The notes below the pieces were generated by a model. The model ran no database searches. It was not told where the DNA came from and saw only the letters and a program-made list of their open reading frames with translations. Positions 1 through 5,961 of a DNA stretch of 14,979 nt are shown here, in pieces. The DNA is taken from positions 4,217,630 to 4,232,608 of the forward strand of contig CP070700.1 of assembly GCA_020349865.1 (NCBI GenBank), given 5' to 3'. How positions within the stretch are numbered: the stretch's first letter is position 1; each line of letters opens with the position of its first letter. The position numbers and the translations under genes are program-made. The DNA comes from Desulfobacteraceae bacterium. Its GTDB lineage: Bacteria > Desulfobacterota > DSM-4660 > Desulfatiglandales > Desulfatiglandaceae.

Positions 1-50
1 TCAATGGAATGATGCAGTTTTTTGCGGCCCTTCTGAAAGAGATACCCACG

Positions 51-89
51 GCCCTTTTGGCACTATTTTCAAACAGCTAAACTGTTACC
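51..89. repeat. Dispersed repeat, copy 1
   Basis: This 39-base stretch downstream of ruvA recurs twice around 2696-2780. Its first 20 bases match 2743-2762 with one mismatch, and CTAAACTG (76-83) recurs at 2769-2776. Its reverse complement matches 2696-2719 at 22 of 24 positions. The sharing of intergenic sequence on both strands points to a dispersed, palindrome-like repeat family. A second arm is not visible to the left of this copy, so it may be partial or degenerate. Confidence 0.6.
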
Positions 90-107
90 CTTTTTTAGAC
101 ACGATAA

Positions 108-124
108 TCCCGCTTACGGCGGGA
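108..124. repeat. Short GC palindrome downstream of ruvA
   Basis: TCCCGC (108-113) and GCGGGA (119-124) form a perfect 6-bp stem with loop TTACG. A second small palindrome, GTCAT-CCTGT-ATGAC, lies at 146-160. On the minus strand both lie just after the ruvA stop codon. No T-run follows the GC stem in the direction of ruvA transcription, so it is a weak candidate for an intrinsic terminator. It may instead be a REP-like element or an mRNA 3'-end stem. Confidence 0.4.
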
Positions 125-179
125 ATAAGAGAGCGTTATGTCCTGGTCATCCTGTATGACGTTTTGGTTTTCATCGAAA

Positions 180-782
180 TTAGGCCAGAATTTTTAATGC
201 CTCCCGGATAAATCCTTCTAAATTCATCTCTTGAGCCTGTGATCGTGCCTTTTCAATGGCCGCTTTGGCTGCTTTTGATGAATAGCCCAGATTAAGGAGT
301 GCTGACAGGGCATCATCCACGAGGCCCTTTTCCTCCATTTCACGTGCCGTTGGCAGGAAAATCTCCTCTTGATCAACAAGCTGAGATGCGCGATCCTTCA
401 ACTCAAGAGCAATCCTTTCAGCAGTCTTTTTGCCAACACCAGGAATGGCTCGCAGTCGAACCGCATCTCCACTCGCTATTGCCTCGAGCAATTCCTGGGG
501 TCCGATCCCTGATAAGATATTAATGGACAACCTCGGCCCTATACCCGAAACAGAGATTAACATCAGGAAAAGATCCTTTTCCAGTCTTGTTTGAAACCCG
601 AATAGAAGCAGGGCATCTTCCCTGACATGGGTGTAAATGTAAAGGCTTACCTTCTCACCCTTTTCCGGAAGGGTGTAGAAGGTTGAAAGGGGCACAAAGA
701 CTTCGTAGCCGATGCCACCTGCCTCAATAATAACCGACTGTGTTGTTTTCTTAAATAATGGACCGGTTAAGTGAGCAATCAT
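180..782 (-). CDS. ruvA: Holliday junction branch migration subunit RuvA
   Basis: RuvA tetramers bind four-way DNA junctions and load the RuvB motor for branch migration in the cytoplasm. I place the start at the ATG at 782 (MIAHLTGPLF...), which gives 200 residues, the usual family length. It lies 4 bases after the ruvC stop and has a GGTAG just upstream. An upstream in-frame ATG at 818 would add 12 residues unlike the family N-terminus and overlap ruvC. Visible features are the N-terminal OB-fold (about 1-62), two helix-hairpin-helix motifs, SVSGIGP (about 77-83) and AIPGVGKKTAERI (about 112-124), and the C-terminal RuvB-contact domain ending in a helical segment. It is the last gene of the yebC-ruvC-ruvA unit. 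ruvB is not found within the remaining 179 bases. Confidence 0.95.
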   Translation of the reverse strand: MIAHLTGPLFKKTTQSVIIEAGGIGYEVFVPLSTFYTLPEKGEKVSLYIYTHVREDALLLFGFQTRLEKDLFLMLISVSGIGPRLSINILSGIGPQELLEAIASGDAVRLRAIPGVGKKTAERIALELKDRASQLVDQEEIFLPTAREMEEKGLVDDALSALLNLGYSSKAAKAAIEKARSQAQEMNLEGFIREALKILA

Positions 783-786
783 GCTT

Positions 787-1284
787 CTACCGAATATTCC
801 CGCGTGTACGTGCTTCAAATCTTGACCAGTTGAGGTGACATATGGCAGTGGCCAGGGCGTCAGAGGTATCGAGATTTGGTGTGTTTTTTAATTTCAGAAT
901 TATCCCAACCATGGAACGTACCTGTTCCTTTGTGGCCCTGCCATAGCCGACGACCGACTTCTTGATCTCAAGAGGTGTGTACTCAAAGATCTGAACACCG
1001 CATTGAACCGCCGCGATCAAGACCGCCCCTCTGGCATGTCCAAGCTTCAAAGAGCTTTTGATGTTTTTGGCATAAAATACATCTTCAATGGCCATCTCCT
1101 GGGGTTGGTAATGGCTCATGACCTCAACCATGCTCTGAAAAATCTTGTGGATTCTCTCATAGAAAGGGGTCTTACTATATGAAGTAATGTGGCCGGAATG
1201 AATGCAGGTAAGTTTGTCGTTTTTTTTCTCTACCAGGCCGTAACCCGTGACCTGTGAGCCGGGATCCACCCCCAGCACAAGCAT
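787..1284 (-). CDS. ruvC: Crossover junction endodeoxyribonuclease RuvC
   Basis: RuvC is the Holliday-junction resolvase, a dimeric Mg-dependent nuclease of the RNase H fold acting with RuvAB. The 165-residue product has the normal length and shows the acidic catalytic set: D7 in the LGVDPGS motif, E67 in AIEDVF, and D139 and D142 in NLDTSDALA. The conserved YGRATKEQV segment (about 114-122) is also present. The ATG at 1284 overlaps the yebC stop by one base (TAATG on the minus strand), which implies translational coupling. The next gene, ruvA, begins 4 bases after the ruvC stop. Confidence 0.96.
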   Translation of the reverse strand: MLVLGVDPGSQVTGYGLVEKKNDKLTCIHSGHITSYSKTPFYERIHKIFQSMVEVMSHYQPQEMAIEDVFYAKNIKSSLKLGHARGAVLIAAVQCGVQIFEYTPLEIKKSVVGYGRATKEQVRSMVGIILKLKNTPNLDTSDALATAICHLNWSRFEARTRGNIR

Positions 1285-2030
1285 TAGCTCAGTGCCTCCA
1301 GGACCTCGTCAGATATGTCAAAGTTGGCGTAAACATGCGTTACATCGTCGTTATCCTCAAGGCCCTCCATCAAGCTCAACATCTGCTGAGCCTTTTTACC
1401 CTCCAGGGTCACCGTGTTTTTTGGGATCATGCTGATCTCCGCAACTGTATAAGGAAGTCCAGCATCATCAATGGCCTTTTTTACGGTTTCGAAGTCCGCG
1501 GGATCCGTAATGACCTCAAACTCGGTGTCTTCCTCTTTGACATCCTCTGCACCGGATTCAAGAGCCAGGTCTATAAGTTGCTCTTCATCTGCCTTGTCCT
1601 TATCAAGGACAACAATCCCTTTCTTCTCGAATATCCAGGCGACACAGCCCGGTTCACCAAGACTTCCTCCATGGCGTTCAAACTGGTGTTTGACATCCGC
1701 CACGGTCCTGTTTTTGTTGTCGGTCAGGCAATCCACAAGTACGGCCACACCCCCCGGCCCGTAGCCCTCGTAGTTAGCTTCCTCGTAAGACACACCTTCC
1801 AACTCGCCGGTGCCTTTTTTAATGCCCCTTTCGATATTCTCTTTGGGCATGTTTTCTGCCTTGGCAGCAGCAATGGCAGCTCGCAGACGGGGGTTTCCGT
1901 CCGGATCGCCACCACCAAGACGCGCGGCCACGGTTACTTCCTTGATGAGTTTTGTAAATATCTTTCCCCGCTTAGCATCTGCTGCGCCCTTTTTATGCTT
2001 AATCGAGCTCCATTTTGAATGACCGGACAT
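1284..2030 (-). CDS. yebC: YebC/PmpR family DNA-binding regulator or translation factor
   Basis: The protein starts [14 protein letters not shown], the hallmark N-terminus of the YebC/TACO1 family, and runs 248 residues, the usual length. Motifs such as [19 protein letters not shown] and the [10 protein letters not shown] block are clearly present. Family members have been described both as DNA-binding regulators (PmpR) and as translation activators related to mitochondrial TACO1. The sequence cannot separate these roles. The start at 2030 is chosen because a perfect AGGAGG (2040-2045) lies 9 bases upstream. An in-frame ATG at 2039 would abut that site with no spacing. yebC directly precedes ruvC, a common arrangement, and overlaps it by one base. 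Confidence 0.95.
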   Translation of the reverse strand: MSGHSKWSSIKHKKGAADAKRGKIFTKLIKEVTVAARLGGGDPDGNPRLRAAIAAAKAENMPKENIERGIKKGTGELEGVSYEEANYEGYGPGGVAVLVDCLTDNKNRTVADVKHQFERHGGSLGEPGCVAWIFEKKGIVVLDKDKADEEQLIDLALESGAEDVKEEDTEFEVITDPADFETVKKAIDDAGLPYTVAEISMIPKNTVTLEGKKAQQMLSLMEGLEDNDDVTHVYANFDISDEVLEALS

Positions 2031-2039
2031 AGTTAACAT

Positions 2040-2045
2040 CCTCCT
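2040..2045 (-). promoter_or_regulatory. Ribosome binding site deciding the yebC start
   Basis: AGGAGG on the minus strand, 9 bases before the ATG at 2030. It excludes the upstream in-frame ATG at 2039, which would directly touch the site. Confidence 0.75.
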
Positions 2046-2049
2046 GATT

Positions 2050-2646
2050 TTATGCTTCGTTAACCAACTCCATGCCCACTAAATAAATTTCTTTGCTCCT
2101 CTTACGGGTAGCCCTGGGCCTGAAAGCTCGTGTTTTACGGAAATTGGTTATGATTTCTGATCTAAAGGCCACAAGATCATCTCCTTCAAAGAGCTTGCAC
2201 ACAAAATGCCCTTTCTCTTTGAGGAGCACGAGTGCGATATCCAAAGCCTTTTTTGCCAGCGATATGGAACGACTTGCATCCGTCCATCTTATACCTGTGG
2301 TCCGAGGGGCCAGATCACTCATAACAATGTCCCTTGGGCCAACTTTCCGGATCAACCATTGAGTATCTATGGTCAGGACATCGTCTTGAATAAAGATGAA
2401 ATTAGGGGATGAGAGGCGATCCGGCTGTGTCAGGTCTATTCCCACCACTTCCCCTTCAGGACCAACCTTTTTGATCCCGTATTGTGACCAAGAACCCGGG
2501 TAGCAGCCCAGGTCGAGCAGGCGGTCGCCCTTGCGTATTAGTTTATACTTTTTGTCAATTTCTTGAAGCTTATAAACGGATCGGGCAAGCCACTTTTCAT
2601 CTCTGGCCTGACGGGCATAATGGTCATCCCACCTATTTGCTTTCAT
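2050..2646 (-). CDS. rlmE: 23S rRNA (uridine-2'-O-)-methyltransferase RlmE (FtsJ/RrmJ)
   Basis: RlmE methylates the 2'-OH of U2552 in 23S rRNA using S-adenosylmethionine, late in 50S maturation. The 198 residues fit the family. The K-D-K-E catalytic tetrad is visible as K26 (SVYKLQEID), D111 (VMSDLAP), K151 (FVCKLFEG) and E186 (RSKEIYLVG). The SAM-binding loop is [13 protein letters not shown] (44-56), where the usual AAPG reads CYPG. The gene lies 19 bases upstream of yebC and is probably cotranscribed with it. No Shine-Dalgarno sequence precedes the ATG; the 24 upstream bases are AT-rich, and a candidate promoter ends a few bases before the start. Confidence 0.95.
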   Translation of the reverse strand: MKANRWDDHYARQARDEKWLARSVYKLQEIDKKYKLIRKGDRLLDLGCYPGSWSQYGIKKVGPEGEVVGIDLTQPDRLSSPNFIFIQDDVLTIDTQWLIRKVGPRDIVMSDLAPRTTGIRWTDASRSISLAKKALDIALVLLKEKGHFVCKLFEGDDLVAFRSEIITNFRKTRAFRPRATRKRSKEIYLVGMELVNEA

Positions 2647-2653
2647 TATTTAA

Positions 2654-2682
2654 TTTTTAACACAGATGCATTCCCTTTGCAA
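2654..2682 (-). promoter_or_regulatory. Candidate promoter of rlmE, possibly leaderless
   Basis: On the minus strand TTGCAA (-35; 2682-2677, 4/6 to consensus) and TAAAAA (-10; 2659-2654, 4/6) are separated by 17 bases. Transcription would begin at about 2647, immediately next to the ATG at 2646. That fits the absence of a ribosome binding site. AT-rich DNA yields such matches by chance, so confidence is limited. Confidence 0.35.
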
Positions 2683-2695
2683 AAAAAATCACATA

Positions 2696-2780
2696 GGTAA
2701 CAGTTTAGCGCTTTGAAAAAACCATCATTGGATTGTCAGGCTGCCCTTTTTGCACTATTTTCATGCACCTAAACTGAAAC
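2696..2780. repeat. Dispersed palindromic repeat, copy 2 (complete)
   Basis: The arms CAGTTTAG-N6-GAAAA (2701-2719) and TTTTC-N6-CTAAACTG (2758-2776) are exact inverted copies apart from the six central bases, with a 38-base spacer between them. Both arms match the repeat at 51-89, one directly and one as reverse complement. The element begins right at the stop codon of the EI24 gene (2781) and ends about 50 bases before rlmE. On the minus strand it is followed by a run of eight T (2688-2681), so it could double as a transcript end for the upstream gene. It resembles a small non-autonomous palindromic element. No target-site duplication was recognised. Confidence 0.65.
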
Positions 2781-3518
2781 TCACATAGCCTTCTTCGCTT
2801 CCAATGAGTCATGCTTATCAAGGTAATAAAGGGTAGCACCAACCGGTGAAAATGAGAGGAAAAGGATGTTCAGCCCCGGAATCAAGAAGGGGAGGCCAAA
2901 TCCAAGATGAAGGAGTATGGTCCTCAATAAAAAACGAAATCTGTCCTTAAATGGAACGAGACGTCTGGCAGGTATAAGATCTGTATTATCCCATGCGAGA
3001 AAAACAATGGCCATACCTGATGCCACAAACACCATGACAGGCCCCAACAAGATGAACCAGCTCAAAACCATGAGCATCAAAGATAACAAAACAGGGAGAA
3101 TGCTCCTCGGTATTTCCTGCTTGACCAGAAAGATAAACTGCCTCCAAAAGGGCATCTTTTCAGGTTCTTTCACGCTGCCCGTTACCTTGAGTTCGGTGAT
3201 CCGAGACATATGATCCATGATGATCACACTGAAAAGGATCTGCGATATCAGATAGGATAAGACCGCCGCCAGAGCCAAAAGGAAGATGGAAATAAGCCAG
3301 GAAAGGATGTGCCACAACCAGCGAATCCACAGACTTTCAGGTTTGGCCCAGATGAATTCCAGAATCTCCCGATGGTAGACGAAAATCAGGCTTGCCAGAA
3401 CAATTGTGATGATGATCACCACAATGAACCTGACAATACCCCAAAAAAGGAGTTTGCCGCTTTTAAGGCCGAACCATAAGCCACGGATGTTGTACTGTAG
3501 TCCGGTGAGAAGGTCCAT
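2781..3518 (-). CDS. EI24 domain / CysZ-like integral membrane protein
   Basis: A 245-residue inner-membrane protein with long hydrophobic segments at about 22-48, 66-102, 137-176 and 205-230. The N-terminal GLxxxxRGLWFGLKSGKL pattern and the C-terminal FGLPFLIPGLNILFLSFSPVGATLYYL block resemble the EI24/CysZ family. CysZ is a sulfate permease in enterobacteria, but most family members in other phyla have no assigned substrate, so I do not claim sulfate transport. The start at 3518 has only a weak upstream GGAG. The gene lies 73 bases downstream of cdaA on the same strand and may share its transcript. It ends exactly at a dispersed palindromic repeat. Confidence 0.75.
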   Translation of the reverse strand: MDLLTGLQYNIRGLWFGLKSGKLLFWGIVRFIVVIIITIVLASLIFVYHREILEFIWAKPESLWIRWLWHILSWLISIFLLALAAVLSYLISQILFSVIIMDHMSRITELKVTGSVKEPEKMPFWRQFIFLVKQEIPRSILPVLLSLMLMVLSWFILLGPVMVFVASGMAIVFLAWDNTDLIPARRLVPFKDRFRFLLRTILLHLGFGLPFLIPGLNILFLSFSPVGATLYYLDKHDSLEAKKAM

Positions 3519-3591
3519 CTGTTTAACAATGCTCCGGTTGTCTTATATCCTCTCATTATCGGGGAAGAATTAGTGCGTTTTGCTCTTTCCG

Positions 3592-4797
3592 CTAATCACC
3601 GGGCACTACTCCCTTATCAACATTCGGATCCCCTGTAGATGGTGTCAAGATAACCTTAATATTCTGGGGTGTCACTCGGTCAATGGTTACTCCAAGTGGT
3701 AGATCAATGTTTCTTGCAGAAAGTTTTATGAGGTGTGTGCCTGCTGCCCGCTTTCCAAGCCCTAACTGAACGCGAACCTCGTTGTCCCCCAGGACCCTTA
3801 TACTGTGACGCCTGCCGGAAAGGGTCAGCCTCACCGTCTTGGCCGATTCCTCGCCCAGCGACAGCTCAGAGGGGATGTTTACATAGCGAATTGGAGCAGT
3901 GACGTTAACTTTTACCTGTTGTGGACTTGCAAGAATCAGCCAGGTCAGCGAAACCAATGCAAGGGCAATCAGTTTCGGCCCCCAATTTTCCACAAAGGCC
4001 CCGTGAATAAAACCTTTGATAGTTGGGCCAGGGATCTCTGATACACTAAGCCATTCTTCAAGCTGTGAGGACAGTTGTTTGGAATTATCCCAGATTTTAA
4101 TCTTTCCGCCCACTACTGTGGAGACCTCAGCTCGTTCTTCAGAAACCACAAGACAAATAACATCAGTCCGTTCCGATAAACCCACGGCTGCCCGATGACG
4201 GGTTCCGTAGTGCTCTGGTATATCTTCCCTTTCGGATAAGGGGAGAATGCAGCCCATTTGGGTGAGGCGCCCCTGGGAGAGGACAAGCGCGCCGTCATGG
4301 GCAGGGGCGTGATGATTGAAAATACTCTTGATCAGTGTGGGCTCAGGAAGTGCCATTATTGTCTGGCCTGCATGCAGAAACTCGGACGGATTATCATCCC
4401 TTGAGAGAACAACAAGTGCCCCTGTTTGCTCTTGGGCCATCTCAAAAGCGACCTCTGCCAGTTCCCGTGCAAGGGTTCCACGGGAAACTCGCTTTCGCGA
4501 TCGTAGGTATCGAAGTGGACTGACTTTTTCCAGAACCTGTCGGATCTCTGACTGGAAGAGTATAAGCAATAGAATGAGAAGTACCTGCCACAAAAACTGG
4601 AATGCCCATGTTGTCAAAAAAAGGCCCCACAGCTTGGCCAGGGAATAGATACCTCCCAGCACAACAAGGCCGATGAGCACACGAAGCGCTCTGGTCCCCC
4701 GGAACCACACATAGAGTTGATAGGTCACAAGAGTGAGAAAAAGGATATCAGCCAGATCTCGCCATGTGGGTGATGGGATGAAATCAAACAAGGGCAA
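3592..4797 (-). CDS. cdaA: Diadenylate cyclase CdaA fused to a YbbR domain
   Basis: CdaA makes c-di-AMP from two ATP. Residues 1-85 contain three membrane helices, followed by a linker helix and the DAC domain (about 100-245). The catalytic signatures are HDGA (167-170) and GTRHRAAVGLSE (198-209), both intact. A further membrane segment (about 274-290) leads to a single YbbR-like beta domain (about 293-386). In Firmicutes the YbbR protein CdaR is a separate partner that regulates CdaA. Here one YbbR repeat is part of the same 401-residue chain. The start codon is TTG at 4797-4795, supported by AAGGAGG six bases upstream; the sequence reads on directly into the conserved N-terminal region. The gene is divergent from the moxR-like gene. 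Confidence 0.92.
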   Translation of the reverse strand: MPLFDFIPSPTWRDLADILFLTLVTYQLYVWFRGTRALRVLIGLVVLGGIYSLAKLWGLFLTTWAFQFLWQVLLILLLILFQSEIRQVLEKVSPLRYLRSRKRVSRGTLARELAEVAFEMAQEQTGALVVLSRDDNPSEFLHAGQTIMALPEPTLIKSIFNHHAPAHDGALVLSQGRLTQMGCILPLSEREDIPEHYGTRHRAAVGLSERTDVICLVVSEERAEVSTVVGGKIKIWDNSKQLSSQLEEWLSVSEIPGPTIKGFIHGAFVENWGPKLIALALVSLTWLILASPQQVKVNVTAPIRYVNIPSELSLGEESAKTVRLTLSGRRHSIRVLGDNEVRVQLGLGKRAAGTHLIKLSARNIDLPLGVTIDRVTPQNIKVILTPSTGDPNVDKGVVPGD

Positions 4798-4803
4798 TGG
4801 TTT

Positions 4804-4810
4804 CCTCCTT
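4804..4810 (-). promoter_or_regulatory. Strong ribosome binding site for the TTG start of cdaA
   Basis: AAGGAGG on the minus strand ends six bases before the TTG at 4797-4795. The strong site and ideal spacing justify the non-ATG start; no ATG or GTG occurs at an equally placed position. Confidence 0.75.
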
Positions 4811-4831
4811 GTTAGGTCGTCTCGTGCAAAA

Positions 4832-4870
4832 CAGCATTTCTTTAGTGGACATGACGGTTAAGAAATGCTG
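4832..4870. promoter_or_regulatory. Perfect 11-bp inverted repeat in the cdaA leader
   Basis: CAGCATTTCTT (4832-4842) and AAGAAATGCTG (4860-4870) are perfect inverted copies separated by 17 bases. The outer arm coincides with the expected transcription start of the candidate cdaA promoter (about 4869). The element is therefore either a 5'-terminal mRNA hairpin or an operator overlapping the start site. It also lies in the divergent region shared with the moxR-like gene. It has no convincing T-run, so I do not call it a terminator. Confidence 0.5.
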
Positions 4871-4875
4871 ATCTA

Positions 4876-4905
4876 ACTATTAAAAGCAACGAAGGATCTT
4901 GTCAA
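4876..4905 (-). promoter_or_regulatory. Candidate sigma-70-type promoter of cdaA
   Basis: On the minus strand a perfect TTGACA (-35; 4905-4900) is followed after 18 bases by AATAGT (-10; 4881-4876, 4/6). The predicted start at about 4869 leaves a leader of some 70 bases that contains the 11-bp inverted repeat and the AAGGAGG site. Confidence 0.5.
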
Positions 4906-5008
4906 TATTTAATCCCATTTGCGTGCGCCTAAGACCATTTACGAACCAACAACTTCCTTTCAGCAGTATACGTTTTTCAGGGATAGTTAATGTTAAGAAA
5001 AAATGAGG

Positions 5009-5037
5009 TTTTAATTTTCTGGCAGTCGTATTAGAAT
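5009..5037 (+). promoter_or_regulatory. Weak candidate promoter of the moxR-like gene
   Basis: TAGAAT (5032-5037) matches the -10 consensus at 5 of 6 positions. A 17-base spacer places TTTTAA (5009-5014, 3/6) at -35. It is correctly placed about 50 bases before the start codon, but the -35 is poor. Confidence 0.3.
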
Positions 5038-5085
5038 GAGAACAAACTGTCTGTATGACCGTATGTTAGGAGGTCTAAGAACAAA

Positions 5086-5961
5086 ATGGAAAAAGTAACC
5101 ATAGATGAAGTGGAACTGCATGTAGGTGAGCCCGATGACGTACCCATGTTCTGGGTCGGACAGGAGGAGTTGGTAACTCAGGTTCTGGCAGCGTGGTTGG
5201 TGATCGGAGAAGACGATCAGCCTCTCAGTCCGAGACTGGTTGGTAAACCGGGCGTTGGGAAGACAACGCTGGCCTATCATGCCGGGAGACGCCTTACCCA
5301 ATCTGTTTACCTTTTTCAGGCAACAATGGATACCAGACCCGAGGACCTGATCGTAACTCCCGTTATCTCGGATGAGGGCAAAATCAAATACATGGCCAGC
5401 CCGGTGGTTGCCGCAATGATCAAAGGTGGAGTTGCCATTATCGATGAAGGGAACAGAATGAGCGAGAAAAGCTGGGCCTCTCTGGCCCCGCTCCTGGACA
5501 GCCGACGATATGTGGAATCCATTGTGGCGGGAATAAAGATTAGGGCACACCCCAATTTTCGCCTGTGCACTACCATGAACGATGATGCCAGCACTTTCGA
5601 GCTCCCGGAGTACATTCATTCCCGGCTTCAGCCGCAGATCTTCATTGATTTCCCTGAGAGGGACGAGGAACTTTTGATTCTGAAGAGCAACCTTCCCTTT
5701 GCCGACGATGAGATTCTCGAATATGTGGTTGAATTCCTCCAGGCTGCCCATGAGGCCAACGAGCGCTATTCGGTCAGGGATGGGATCAATATTGCGCGTT
5801 ATGCCCTGAAAAGGCTGGTGGAGAGCGGCGAGCGGTTGACGTCAGCGGATCGGAAGCGAAGAACGGCAAAATACCTAAAAGAGGCATCTGCCATGATTGT
5901 GGACACCTTGGCATCAGAATATTTCAAGGCCGTGATAGATGATACCGATCACGAACAATAG
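5086..5961 (+). CDS. MoxR-like AAA+ ATPase
   Basis: A 291-residue AAA+ ATPase of the MoxR/AAA_5 type. Seen: Walker A GKPGVGKT (53-60), Walker B GGVAIIDEGNRM (114-125), the family-like APLLDSRRY segment (134-142), sensor-1 TTMN (162-165), a probable arginine finger in HSRLQ (R180), then an alpha-helical lid to the C-terminus. MoxR proteins normally act as chaperone-like ATPases with a von Willebrand A partner, remodelling a client; none is encoded here. Instead the next gene overlaps this one by 23 bases and is predicted to form its partner. The ATG at 5086 has AGGAGG at 5068-5073, a longish 12 bases upstream. The gene is divergent from cdaA. Confidence 0.88.
   Translation: MEKVTIDEVELHVGEPDDVPMFWVGQEELVTQVLAAWLVIGEDDQPLSPRLVGKPGVGKTTLAYHAGRRLTQSVYLFQATMDTRPEDLIVTPVISDEGKIKYMASPVVAAMIKGGVAIIDEGNRMSEKSWASLAPLLDSRRYVESIVAGIKIRAHPNFRLCTTMNDDASTFELPEYIHSRLQPQIFIDFPERDEELLILKSNLPFADDEILEYVVEFLQAAHEANERYSVRDGINIARYALKRLVESGERLTSADRKRRTAKYLKEASAMIVDTLASEYFKAVIDDTDHEQ

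Noticed and set aside
108..124. GC hairpin after ruvA as an intrinsic terminator
   Set aside because: No T-run follows on the minus strand; kept only as a palindrome.
780..818. Upstream ATG for ruvA at 818
   Set aside because: It adds residues unlike RuvA N-termini, overlaps ruvC by 32 bases and has no ribosome binding site.
1254..2018. Long plus-strand open frame (254 codons) opposite yebC
   Set aside because: It is a shadow of the strongly recognisable yebC gene, with no ribosome binding site or family match.
5022..5036. Possible sigma-54 promoter (TGGCAG...TTAGA) before the moxR-like gene
   Set aside because: The -24 half is near consensus but the -12 half lacks the required GC, so it does not qualify.
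5011..5751. Long minus-strand open frame (246 codons) opposite the moxR-like gene
   Set aside because: It is antisense to a clear AAA+ ATPase with all motifs; its translation shows no domain and no suitable start signals.
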